Shown piece by piece: positions 12,262 to 22,899 of a stretch of DNA of 64,000 bases. The position numbers and the translations under genes are program-made. Each line of letters begins with the position of its first letter. Position 1 is the stretch's first letter. Origin of the DNA: Thalassia testudinum (lineage: Eukaryota; Streptophyta; Magnoliopsida; Alismatales; Hydrocharitaceae); contig JAZHRO010000012.1 in assembly GCA_037157565.1 (NCBI GenBank), positions 10,628,501 to 10,692,500 of the forward strand. The letters are read 5' to 3'. The notes beneath the pieces were generated by a model, which saw only the letters and a list, made by a program, of their open reading frames with translations, was not told where the DNA came from and did not search any database.

Positions 12262-12620
12262 CTTCTTTGGCTGGACTTCGCCTAACTGATGGCATTAAAC
12301 TCAACAGTTGTACATATGACTCAGAGCTGACCCAAGCTTCATATTCAGGTGATATCTTCCATACTCTACCCTTCCTTTCATGTCTCTTTTTCTCAATGTG
12401 GACATTGCATCAGCTAAGCATGGGGGGGTGGATTCATTTTTTAATCATTTTGTCAGCTCTGTGAAATTCTTGTAAATTCTATTTCTCTTCTTATATATAC
12501 ATTAAAAAAAAAATGAATTAGGAAGGAATACTTGGACATTAGAACTTTTCAATCTTAGGAAATATTACATTAGGATCTGAACACAAAGACCCTTAAGGTC
12601 TTTGGGCTTAATCAGCCTGG
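12262..12620 (+). other. non-coding 3' region of element E/D, first part
   Basis: No convincing gene. Starts after pol and contains the internal purine module GGACATTGCATC...GCATGGGGGGGTGG at 12399-12431, the equivalent of 3776-3807 in A. A short A-run follows at about 12504. A spurious open frame at 12258-12464 is not supported. Confidence 0.55.
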
Positions 12621-13144
12621 TGATGATGTTTGATGTTGTGTGATGTGTATATAACACAATAGTTGTATGATGATGAATGATTATTGTTATGATCATGTCG
12701 TTGTAGTATAGGGTGTATAATATAACATTAAGAATGTCGTATAGTGGTGAGTATGGGTGAGTACTAGTCATTACAACCATTATTATCATTTGCTTATTTA
12801 TCTAATTTTTACTGGTTTTGTTCTAGGTCGTTCACTGGGAGGCAATTTATTGAATTTAATTCGGTCACTCTTTGATCTCAAAATTATCCTCTAATTCCAA
12901 AAAGAAACTTTACATCTTATTAAAGAATGAATGAATGTGTGTTTTATTTACCTAATTACTAAGAAATGCTTGCAAAAATACTAACTATGAACAAGCATCA
13001 AACAATCTATTATTATACTCTAAACTATTTATTTACAAGTTATCCTATTAGTACTAACATAATAGTATATAATACCTTAGGATGCAATGGCGTAGAGACT
13101 TAACTTATTAGTCTATTATGTATAGTAACATATACAGCAGTTTC

Positions 13145-13237
13145 AGTGACAGATATAAGCGTCGCTAAATTTCAGAAAACACTATATACAACCTAAAGAA
13201 GCAAACTGAGGTCTTTAGCGACGTTTATAGTGTCACT
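13145..13237. repeat. 93-bp MITE-like inverted repeat
   Basis: Arms AGTGACAGATATAAGCGTCG...(13145-13169) and ...CGACGTTTATAGTGTCACT (13214-13237) are complementary at most positions over about 24 bp, around a roughly 44-bp centre. The TTTAGCGACG core also occurs in the LTR hairpins at 18943, 53221 and 54718. Confidence 0.6.
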
Positions 13238-13790
13238 TTATTCTGTTAGTAATTATGTGGGTTTACTTATACGTATGTATATTACTTATTCTACTACTAT
13301 ATGTACAGTAAGTCTTTCTTTCTTGTTATCTCTTGTGTTCTCTCTTTTTCTTCTCTTTGTGTTGACTTAACTCGTCTGTTCTTTTCTTCTGTGTAAACTC
13401 TTCTGTCTTAAGATACTTCAGAGGCTGCGGTGGGGAGGGGGTTAGGCTAATGTCATTAGTTTAAAACATGCTTAGTTTTGCAGGCACGCTTTTCGAGGGA
13501 TACGCTGCACCCAGAGGGCGGGACCAGACCTCTACTAAGCGCGCCTTAATCTCGGATTAGGTGGCTTAATTACGTTTTCATATCAGCGCAAGGCCTCAGC
13601 CCAACGCCTTCAAGCTCGCACACTCGGGCCCCCGGCCCCTACACACATCACACATTCATCGCAAATCAGACAATACATGGCTAACGGGTAATCGGATCCA
13701 ATAGAATAGGATGCTGTTTCGGGCGCCCGGCGCCATGACGACTGGTGAATCTACAGCATAGTTAACTTATATGTGGCTGCGCTTGACTTG

Positions 13791-13833
13791 CAGCACACGA
13801 TGTGGTGCTATTCCAGCGCCACATCGTGCGCTG
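13791..13833. repeat. 18-bp-stem perfect-like hairpin
   Basis: CAGCACACGATGTGGTGC (13791-13808), loop TATTCCA, GCGCCACATCGTGCGCTG (13816-13833). The stem has one A-C mismatch and one G-T pair. It is GC-rich in an AT-rich setting, and no gene is nearby. Confidence 0.8.
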
Positions 13834-16800
13834 GAAATCAGGCGCAGCTGCGTCTGGGCACGTTTTTGGCCCTCGATTTGGGGGCCATAAATTATTAAAA
13901 AAAATAAAATAAAATATGGTAAATAAAATATTTACATAATAATACATAATTGATTAATTAATTTTGACTTTTAATTATGCTTACTATACAAATAAATTCG
14001 CTAAACTAGGCTGATTATACAGGTTGATTTAGGTGATTAAATAGTTAATTACTTATAAAATAATTAGTAAATGGTCTAATTGACCTTAAACAGTTTTAAT
14101 TTACATACTTAGGTATTTAATACATATTTTTATTATATTTTTATGAATTTATTTATGTTTTATTTAGGTTAAAATAGCTATTCTGGGTTGTTAAATTAAA
14201 ACTAAGCTAATCAGTAAGCTATACTAGGTATAAATACACTTTAATTAGCTTAAATTACTTACTATAAATATTATCCTAAGTTTATAGATTTATTTAATTT
14301 AATTATAGCTCTAAATTATTAATTTAGCTAAGTTACTCTATAATTTAGCTACTAAATATGTAAATAGAAATCTGTATCTTTATATAAACATAATTAAGTA
14401 AATACATACATAATAGTTTAGTATTTATACATATATTTACATAGATTACATATGTACATAGATATATATATAAGTTTGTACAGTAATTACAGTATATCTA
14501 TGTATTTATACTTACATAATTAGTCTGTATATTATAGTTAGAATGATATAGATAGGTATATTTACAGTTTTAAAATAAGTATGTATAATTAGGTTTTAGT
14601 ATGAAGTTAGGGAATTAGGGTTGATTAAGTTTTTATTTGAGTTTAGACAGCAGCCGCAGCTACTGTCAGAGGAGATGGAGAAGAGAAGAATGTGCTGTTT
14701 TAGTGTTGGTTTTAGTTGTTGTTCAGGGTGAGTTTTGTAGCAGCAGCAGTGGCTTAAGCCACTGTCAAATCAGCAGTTAGCCCACTTGAAGAGAGGGATG
14801 TATTCACAGATGAGAGGGGAATTGTAGAGAAGAGGAGAATTTAGAGATGGAGGGAAATGTAGCTGCTAGATACAGCATGTTGCTGTGTAACTGGGAGTAA
14901 GGTAAAATTCAAAACAAACTAAAAATTTTGAGAGTTGAAATCCAAATCTGATAAGGGTTTAAATCTCACGAAAATCACATAAGAATTCAGTTCAAATACC
15001 CAACAAGAAAAAAACCTTATCAGAAGCATCATTTTAGATCAAAACAGCAAATGGCATTAAGTTAGTCTTCCTAATGCCATAGACAGCATGATGGAAGACT
15101 TAGCTCAATCAATTAAAACCAACAACATACAATCCCAGTTTCTTGCAACCTTAAGGAGTATGGAAAACTCCTTAGGTTAGAGAATCACCATACAGAAATG
15201 ATCATCAACACAAATAGTGTATGGCAGTTCTGAAATAGCAAAAAGAGACTAAGAATGCATTAAGGAAATTTAATGGAAGCTGGTGAATGCATTCAAAACA
15301 AAGTATAAAAAGAATCATGAAAGGCTCTTCTGATTGGTTCTCTGTCACCAGAGAACTTCTCAGAGTCCTTGCCCACAATGAAAACCAAAAATCCCTTCAA
15401 TTTGTCAGATCTGTCAAAACATTTCAGAGAGTAAAAATCCTTTAAAATCCAAATCAAAAGTGCTCTGACAAACTGAGGCAATCCATTTAAAACAGAGGGG
15501 CTTTTGTGAAACAAATGGAGTGAGTGAGAAGCCCCAAATGGTGCTTGTGACGCCACTTTCAGATCTGAGGCAGTACACCATCAGATCTGAAATTGGGTCT
15601 GGATGTGTGGGTGATTGATGAAAAATTCGTCGCTAAAAGAAACATAAATTAGAATTGGATGGTGGAAAAACAAAACATGAAGAGGGAGATAAATTGAACA
15701 ATGAATAGATGATTCTTCCCCTTTGATCTGGACTGATCAAAGGAGGTGAGGGAGGGGATCTAATACTAATTCTACTCCTAAGACTAATCTAACTACGGCT
15801 AACATTAAACACTAACAATTAAAACTAAATCTATTCTAAACTACTGCAAACTAAATCTAACACTACTTGTGCAGAATTAAAAACCTAAACTAAAAGGAAG
15901 AATGGGACCTATGGGTCCTTAGCCGGCGGCTAAGGAGGAAGAAAGGAGGAGGGTGACTCCAGTGGAGGGAAGAGTCTGCTAGTGAGACTCCAGGGTCATC
16001 CTCAGGTGCTACGAGGTCCTTAACGACGAGGAGGGTCGAGAGCAGGCGATGATTCCATAGCCGGTGGCTGTGAAATCAGGGGCTAGATGAGGAGGAGAGA
16101 CTGGAGTGGACGAACTGATCGCTAAGAGATGTAGGAGGGAGCGATCCCTTGCGCACGACACCACTGAGGTGCTTAAGTAGCAGCTCAGTGATTGGAATCA
16201 CCGCAACGGTGAGGTTAATCAAAATTAAGCCGGCGGTGAGGATGAGATGGGTAGAGCGCGCGGCGAGTCAAGAGAGAGATCTGACCGTCAGATGAGATCT
16301 GGGAAGAGAGGTGAACGCACGCACCGAATCGCGTGAAGGTTCCATTTGATTCCAGCCGCAGATCGAGATCAAAAGTGCGATGGACGGTCGAGAATGGCTG
16401 TGTTCTTCGCGTGCTACAGTGCGCGTGAAGAACACAGGCTTCTCTCTGAAATGAGGGAAAACTTGCAGGAAGACCCTTGAACGAAGGGGTAGAAGAATAG
16501 CGTGCAAGTCCAAAAGTGAAAAGAACTATAACTGGAAGGGCCTTGCAGTCATACAGAAGGGTCCCTGCGGCTTGCAAAAAGGTCCAAGAAGGAGTTTTGA
16601 AGGGTAGAAATGTAATGCATGAAGGACCTAATTGTAACCTATTTATTTCTAAGCCTAAATGATGTCCAATTGCTTTCAAATTTTTACATGTGCTTAATTG
16701 AACATTTAAGACATTGATTTTACTGCTGATTTGTCTTTCAAAACTTGTTTATGTGTTCAATTGATGCATGGATCATCATTTGTTCTTTAGTTTTCAGAAT

Positions 16801-17071
16801 ATCTCATTTTTGTGACCTAATTAGGAGGTTTTAACACACATTAAAAGTTTTAGCTCTTTTCTTTAATTCCCACACTTAACCCTTTTTATATGTTAATTTG
16901 ATATTGTTTTGCTTAGTGTCTAGCTTAATTTCGACCTTTTAGCCATGATGAGTAGCCACTCATCACCTGGGTATCCACTAAAATGTGGATTTATTTTTTT
17001 GAGTCCTCGCCATCTTAAATTCTATTGTAATGTGATTAAATAAGTTTGGGTGATAAGTACACGACTTATCA

Positions 17072-18044
17072 ACCTGCCGTCTGATTTGAGAGAACTTTAA
17101 GTCTAAAGCATCTACACACTATCTTTTCACTGACTTGTTGATCAGCGGTTTTAACGGAAATTAGGTAGCTAATGAACCTTCTAGGGTGATATAGCTGGCA
17201 AGTTATCATGGGTAACAACCCGTAGGTAGGTTGTCCAGAGCCCAGTCACTGGACCATTCTCTTCTTACTACCTTTAGGTAAATCTTAGACCAGGGAAGCC
17301 ACCTACTTAAAAAAAAGAAAAAAGAAAAAAAAAAGAAAGTCAAAAAGAAAAGAAAAAGAAAAGGAGAAAAGAAAGAAAAAAGAAGAAAACAAAAGAAATA
17401 AGCCACACTTCGTTGCACGAGTATGGCTGGCAAGTTGTCGATGGTAACAGCTCATCGACCGGTTGTCCAGAACCTAGATCAAGAAATGCACTAAAAATTC
17501 CCAAAACACTTAGGAAGAAGTGGAGAAGTAGAATAAATCGAGGAGTTATACACTGGATTCACCCTTTTGTTGACCCCATAAAAATAAAAATAGGGAGAAA
17601 GCTACCGGTCATAAAGATACACCTTTAGGCAGAACTCTCTTTTTCAGGTCACTTAGAGATGTAGAAACCCAAAGTCTATTCTAATTGTCGATCAACGAGT
17701 CTATTACATTCACAATAAGATGCTTAGAACTTAGGATTCTCATCAAATCTTAGGTGGGTTGAGTGGCCGTAGAAAGCCACTCTTTAACCCTAAACTCAAA
17801 AATTAAAAAAAAATTAGAAAAGAGGAAAAAGAGAAAAAGAAATTTTCTTTAAATAAGGCGAGGGCATGAGGTGGTCTGCATTTTGGCAGATACCTGGGCA
17901 CTGTTGTGTCTTTGAAAGTTTAGATCCTGAGTAAAAGAATTTCTTAATGTTAAAAATAACTTATACCCAAGTAATCCAACCTAATTCTTTTATAAATAGC
18001 ATGTAGTTTTTGCTAGGGACTAGTAAAAGATAAGCATGGGGGTG
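17072..18044 (+). other. non-coding 3' region of element D up to its 3' LTR
   Basis: No coding frame. It carries two related blocks, GCTGGCAAGTTATCATGGGT (about 17193) and GCTGGCAAGTTGTCGATGGT (about 17425), each followed by GGTTGTCCAGA, an imperfect internal duplication about 230 bp apart, with an A/G-rich tract (17308-17400) between them. It ends with the hairpin 18008-18028 and the purine tract ATAAGCATGGGGGTG (18030-18044) at the LTR border. Confidence 0.65.
18008..18044 (+). promoter_or_regulatory. 3' polypurine tract of D with adjacent hairpin
   Basis: TTTTGCTAG, loop GGA, CTAGTAAAA (18008-18028) forms a 9-bp stem with one G-U pair in RNA sense. ATAAGCATGGGGGTG then abuts the LTR. The purine tract is the expected RNase H-resistant primer for plus-strand DNA. 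The same hairpin sits at the same place in C and F. Confidence 0.7.
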
Positions 18045-19650
18045 TGATGTGCATTCATCTGATTAACCTAAAATTTCTATTAATGCATGTTCTTAGTGTC
18101 ACATTTGTATCATACATTGTAAGTAGTGCATAACATGCATAATCATGCATTTAGATCAAGTTGTATAAATTGTATAGTAATTGTCTCCATTTTATGGTTA
18201 GGGATAGGGCGACTTTTTATTTGGGCCTCGAATCGAAGATCCAATTGTACGAATCTGATCAGGGCGGCGATTGGAGTTCAGCAACTCCAAGATCGCCCTA
18301 ATTGGACATCCGTAGCACCAGATAGAGATCGAGGAACCCTAAAGATCAAGGGCCAAGATGGTGTTAATCCGCACCTCAGATGACAAATCCGACTGCACAG
18401 ATGGATTCAGATCGATGATTGCAGCCTAACAATGGAAAAATTAGTCCAATCCAACACTCATGGCACCATCTACAATACTCAGAAGTTGGATGACCAAGAT
18501 GGTGCCATGTGGTACCATCTCAGCTGCCCAACCAACCCCAAGGACCCGCCTTTCCCTTTCCTCTTCATCTAATCGAGTTGCAGGCCTATACACACAAATC
18601 CTCTTCATGACACAAAGCCTCACATAGCGCAGCAGTCGAGCGCGCTATGTGAGAGACTGGTCACTCGTTCGAGCCCGCAGCACCTCAAATTGAAGAGCGA
18701 AAGAGCAAGCGCGCGAGCGAGCGGGGCCTTGCAATGAAAATTGTGTGACGCTGAGTGAGCGATAGCGCCCACGCGACACGGGCGACACGGGCTAACGCGA
18801 GATCAAATGCGCGACACGGGTGTGAATGGTTTAAGCTGTCCAATCTCTTGATCGGACGACTGATATCGTGTATACGTGCGTAAGAGTTTAAGGAGAGGAA
18901 GAGGAGCAGGCATGCGCGGTGCGTGCACACGTCGACCACGATGGACCTTTAGTGACGTTTAAGTCCATCACTAAAGGTCCCATATTAATGTCTTTCAAAT
19001 TAAAATATCCAAAATGCCCCCACTCTTTGCAACTATAAAAGGAGACCCCCTCCATATGAATTTCTCATCCCTTCCTTCTCTCCCTCTCTAAAGCTCAAGA
19101 GAAGCTTGTCCCACACACGGGATGCTCCTCAAGAGATAAAATCAATTTTTCACCCCCATTCTAGAAGTGGATCCCGTGATGACGACGATGTGCTGCCTCG
19201 TTCCCATTCCTCCTACTTTGACCTCCTTCCCACTCCGTTCCTCATCTTCCAAGCATTGTCTCGTCCGGCTGGTCCTCCAAGCGATCGTCGAGGAGGATAA
19301 CTTCTCTCTCCCATTCCTTTTTCTTGCTTTCTAGTTGTAATAGTTTTCCTGCTTTCTAGTGTAATTTCTCGCTTTCTTAGTTGTACAAACATTTTGCAAC
19401 TTCAAGTGGATGTTTTCTCTCTCTCTCTCTCTCTGATTGTTTATATTGATTCCATTGCATTGTAATTACTCCGCTCTTTAAACAAAAAAATATAATTACA
19501 AATTTTGATCGACGTAGCCTCCCTGAGTTCGACCCGGGATTTCTTTTCCAGTATAAATTTTATTTGTTGAACCCAAGTTCTTCACTATTCAAACTACAAC
19601 AATAAGTTTTCAAAACCAACTCCAATAGTGTAGTCCTCCGACTTTCAACA
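18045..19650 (+). mobile_element. 3' LTR of element D (1606 bp)
   Basis: Begins TGATGTGCATT after a purine tract and ends CTTTCAACA. It shares its end blocks with 52221-53960 (TGATG...; GCCTCCCTGAGTTCGAC; ...TTCAACA). Inside are a 13-bp perfect hairpin (18943-18980), a TATA box TATAAAA at 19034-19040, and a CT microsatellite at 19417-19434. Its right edge cuts directly into the integrase of minus-strand element B, so D was inserted into B; GGAGA (19651-19655) would be one target duplication, the other being off the left edge. The frames 18126-18383 and 19106-19300 inside it are not genes. Confidence 0.8.
18943..18980. repeat. LTR U3 hairpin (D copy)
   Basis: GGACCTTTAGTGA (18943-18955) and TCACTAAAGGTCC (18968-18980) form a perfect 13-bp stem with a 12-nt loop, about 55 bp upstream of the TATA box. 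The equivalents in G and H are at 53221-53248 and 54718-54745. Confidence 0.8.
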
Positions 19651-20335
19651 GGAGACATACCCAAAGGGGTTTTGTAGGCCGTTCGATAAGCCCATAAAGC
19701 GTTATCGAGCTTTTGGGACCAGTCCTTCCTATCTGGCCTAACAGTCTTTTCTAAAATGTTCTTGAGCTCCGTATTTGACTCTTCAACCTGGCCACTTGTC
19801 TAAGGATGATAAGGGGTAGCAATCTTGTGAGTTACTCCCAGACTCCTGAGTAGCCGATTGAAGTGATGGTTTCGGAAATGAGGTCCCCCATCACTGATAA
19901 TCGTCTTGGGGTAGCCAAAGCAAGATATGATATTGGACTTCACAAATTTCAAGACCACAGAGTGGCCATTTGGGTGCGTAGGAATGGCCTCTATCCACTT
20001 GGAAATGTAATCCACTACCACCAAGATATATTCAAATCCATGGGACGAAGGGAAGAGACCCATGAAGTCTATCCCCCAAACACCAAAAATTCCACAGGTT
20101 GGATAGGGTGTTGGGGTATCTCATTCCGCTTCCCAATCATTCCAGTACGTTGACATCTAAGACAGGCCTTAACAAAGTAATGGGAATCCTTAAATAAAGG
20201 ACACCAAAAATCGGACTGGAGAACCTTAAAAGCTATTTTCTTAGCACCAAAGTGTCCTCCACAATGAAGCTCATGGCAAAATCTCAACACACTCTGTTGC
20301 TCTTCTTCAGGCACACATCATCTCCAAACTTGGTC
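19651..20335 (-). pseudogene. pol: integrase of element B, truncated by insertion of D
   Basis: Integrase inserts the DNA copy into the genome. The zinc-binding part reads [14 protein letters not shown]...CLRCQRTG (20290-20150 downward). The catalytic core has GGIDFMGLF (first Asp), [28 protein letters not shown] (second Asp) and ATPYHP, followed by a stop at about 19800 and then TSGQVEESN (Glu) out of the long frame. The last readable part, ending at about LGMSP, is cut at 19651 by the LTR of D. C shows the remainder of the domain. Frames 20284-20466 and 20069-20314 show a shift between RNase H and integrase. Confidence 0.8.
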
Positions 20336-20416
20336 TCGTCCAATATGAAATAATTCTGGCTCTTCCCAATAAAAGAATCTAGCTTGGGAAATGAATCGCT
20401 TCTATTTTTGCACATC

Positions 20417-21640
20417 TCAAGAGCCAGGGGTTTCTCCAGTGACCAAGTAATTAACTGTATCCGCATACCAAGGTGAAGTTGGTGTTACCGCCATAAGGGT
20501 TTCATCGGGAAATGTCTCACGGATGTCTCCAGATTGAGAGTCATCAAGGGGAAGGCGAGACAGGTGGTTAGCCACTACATTTTTCACTCCTTTCTTTTCA
20601 CGAATTTCCAAGTCAAACTCTTAAAGGAGTAGAATCCATCTAATTAATCGTGGCTTAGAGTCTTTCTTGGCAATGAGATGTTTCACTGCCGCATGATCAG
20701 TAAAAATGATTGCCTTGGATCCAAGAAGATAAGACTTAAACTTCTCCAAAGTGAAAACTACAACAAGTAATTCCTTTTCAGTGACTGTGTAGTTTTGCTG
20801 TGGTATAATTAAAGTCTTGCTAGCATAGTGCAACACATGTGGTCTTCCCTCAACCCTCTATCCAAGAATAGCTCCCACTGCATAATCTGAAGCATCACAC
20901 ATCAGCTCAAATGGGAGTGTCCAATCAAGAGCTCGGAGAATAGGTGCAGAGGTCAAGGCCTCCTTCATCATATGAAAAGCCTCGGCACACTTTGAATCAA
21001 AATCGAAGGAAGATTCCTTCGCCAATAAGTCGCAAAGTGGCCTAGAAATTTTGCTGAAATTCTTAATGAATCTCCTATAAAAGCCTGCATGGCCTAGAAA
21101 GGATCTAATTTGTTTGACATTGGTGGGCAATGTGAGTTTGGAAATAGAATCAACTTTAGCCTTATCTACTTCCAAGCCCCTTTTAGACACAACATGCCCA
21201 AGTACAATGCCTTTCTGTACTATAAAGTGGCGTTTCTCCCAGCTGAGGACTAAACCAATCTAGTTACATCTCTTCAGCACATTCGCTAAGTATAGGAGAC
21301 ACTGGTCGAAAGACGAACCGTAAATGGAGAAGTCATCCATAAAAACCTCGACACACTCGTCAATCATGTCCAAGAAAATGGACATCATACACCATTGGAA
21401 AGTTGCTGGTGCATTACATAATCCAAATGGCATACACCTGAATGCAAAAGTGCCGTAAGGACTAGTGAAAGTTGTCTTATCCTAGTCATCAGGGAAGACT
21501 GCAACCTGGTTGTACCTAAAATATCCATCTAAAAAGCAGAAATACTTGTTCCCTGCCAATCTCTCTAGGATCTGATCAATAAAGGGCAAGGGAAAGTGAT
21601 CCCTCTAGGTAGCGGTGTTTAGTTTGTGGTAGTCAATGCA
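20417..21640 (-). pseudogene. pol: reverse transcriptase and RNase H of element B, decayed
   Basis: RT copies RNA to DNA and RNase H removes the RNA. Downward from 21640: DHFPLPFIDQILERLAGNKY, FAFRCMPFGLCNAPATFQ, active site FMDD at 21343-21332, LSWEKRHF, then GLEVDKAKVDSISKL and [19 protein letters not shown]. The RNase H side shows [38 protein letters not shown] and [18 protein letters not shown], ending with NHLSRLPLDDS near 20540. Stops occur near 21604, 21483, 21260, 20860 and 20620. The upstream RT part (DAGIIYPITDSKWVSP) is in the open frame 21605-22630. Confidence 0.85.
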
Positions 21641-22780
21641 GACCCTCCAACCAGTTGAGGGTCTGGTCACCACTTGCTCACCCTGGTCATTTGTTTCTAC
21701 CGTGAAGCTAGCCTTCTTTGGCACCACATGGATTGGACTAACCCATTTGCTATCTGTGATGGGATAAATGATCCCAGCGTCCAACTGCTTCAGAATTTCT
21801 TTTTTAACCACCTCCCTCATGTTGGGATTAAGACATCTCTGCATATCTCGAAAGGGTTTGATGGAATCATCAGTATAAATGTGATGCATGCAGAGCATAG
21901 AGTCTATACCCTTAATATCAACAATCTTCCAAGATATGGCTTCCTTGTTCCTTGATAAATAGTCTAACAAGGCTCCCTCTTGCACTTCCGATAGTGGAGA
22001 TGAGATGATTACAGGGAGCGTATCATTTAGCCCAAGGAATACATACTTGAGAGAGGCTGGGAGGGGTTTCAGTTCAAGGTCGGGGGCTTGTATGGTTGAG
22101 GGTTTCATAACAGAAGTCCCCATCTCAGGTAGCAGATCTACCTTAGGCAGACATGATGGGGAAAGAGACTCAGTAGAAACTCCAAGCAATTCCTCAAGTT
22201 CTAGCACATTCCCTTCACATTCCTCCAAGAGATGGGAATGCTCATTTAGCATGACATGCTGAAGGGGGTCATCACATAAAATTGCAAGAGTTGTCACTTC
22301 AATCAGATCATCTACCACATCAACTTGGGAATAATCCTCAAATCCAGCTTGTTTATAAGCATCAAACGCATTCACTCTAATTTTCTTGTTCCCAAAGCCC
22401 ATTTTTAACGCCCTAGTGTGACAATTAATTGAAGCATTAGAAGTCGTAAGAAAAGGGCGGCCCAAGATGATGGAGGGCTTGGTTGTTTTGTTAGTAAGGT
22501 CAGTATCTAGTATTAAAAAGTCAACAGGGAAGAAGAAATCCTCCACTCTCATGAGGACATCTTCCAGCAGGCCCTGTGGTGTCTTCAAAGAACGGTCTAC
22601 AACTTGGAGGATTACAAGGGAAGGTTTCAAATTGCCTCCTCCAACTTGTTCATATACATAGCTTAGAAGGATATTTACCCCACACCTAGATCAAGCAGAG
22701 CCTCGTCTATATGTAGATCGGCAATGACCACTGAGATGTATGGGGCTCCTGGGTTCTTAAGTTTTGGGGGCGTCCCGTGT
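21605..22780 (-). pseudogene. pol: protease and N-terminal RT of element B
   Basis: An open frame of 341 codons (22630-21605) plus an upstream part. The protease active site DEALLDLG lies near 22715-22685, just before a disruption; then LEDVLMRVEDFFFPVDFLIL and PSIILGRPFLTTSNASINC. A linker rich in Glu and Ser (LELEELLGVSTESL) leads to LPVIISSPLSEVQEGALL and the RT start RCLNPNMREVVKKEILK, LDAGIIYPITDSKWVSPIHV, ending VCIDYHKLNTAT before a stop. This is the longest intact frame in the window. Pro and RT share one frame, as usual for gypsy gag-pol. Confidence 0.85.
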
Positions 22781-22899
22781 TGTATAATTGAGCTAATAGG
22801 ATCAGGTAGGACAACTTTTGATTGGATCTGTTTCCTCGATTTTCGCTTTTTCATGCACAGGTCCTTGAGAAAGCAGACATAGGATGGAATCTACCTGGT

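Larger units (their letters stand above)
12621..17071 (-). mobile_element. insertion of uncertain type in the 3' region of E/D
   Basis: About 4.45 kb of AT-rich, non-coding DNA separates two parts of a 3' region that would otherwise be the usual length. The right end is clear: TGATAAGTACACGACTTATCA at 17051-17071 has the TGATAAGT/ACTTATCA ends typical of LTRs here. The left end, TGATGATG at 12621, is a guess. Flanks are CCTGG and ACCTG, so no clean target duplication is seen. In the minus sense, a TATA-like CTACTTAAGCACC lies near 16170, and TTGCCTCCCAGTGAACGACC near 12830-12850 matches the LTR-end block (CCTCCCTGTGG...) of B and C. It is possibly a minus-strand LTR with a further insertion inside. 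No protein domain is seen; open frames at 15293-15556 and 16215-16679 are not supported. Confidence 0.35.

Noticed and set aside
12565..12789. Minus-strand frame with His/Thr/Ile-rich translation
   Set aside because: Simple TGATGATG-type sequence at the edge of an insertion, no domain.
6867..19650. Calling 6867-8554 and 18045-19650 the two LTRs of one complete element
   Set aside because: They share the family layout but are visibly much more divergent than sister LTRs such as those of C, and no matching target duplication is seen.
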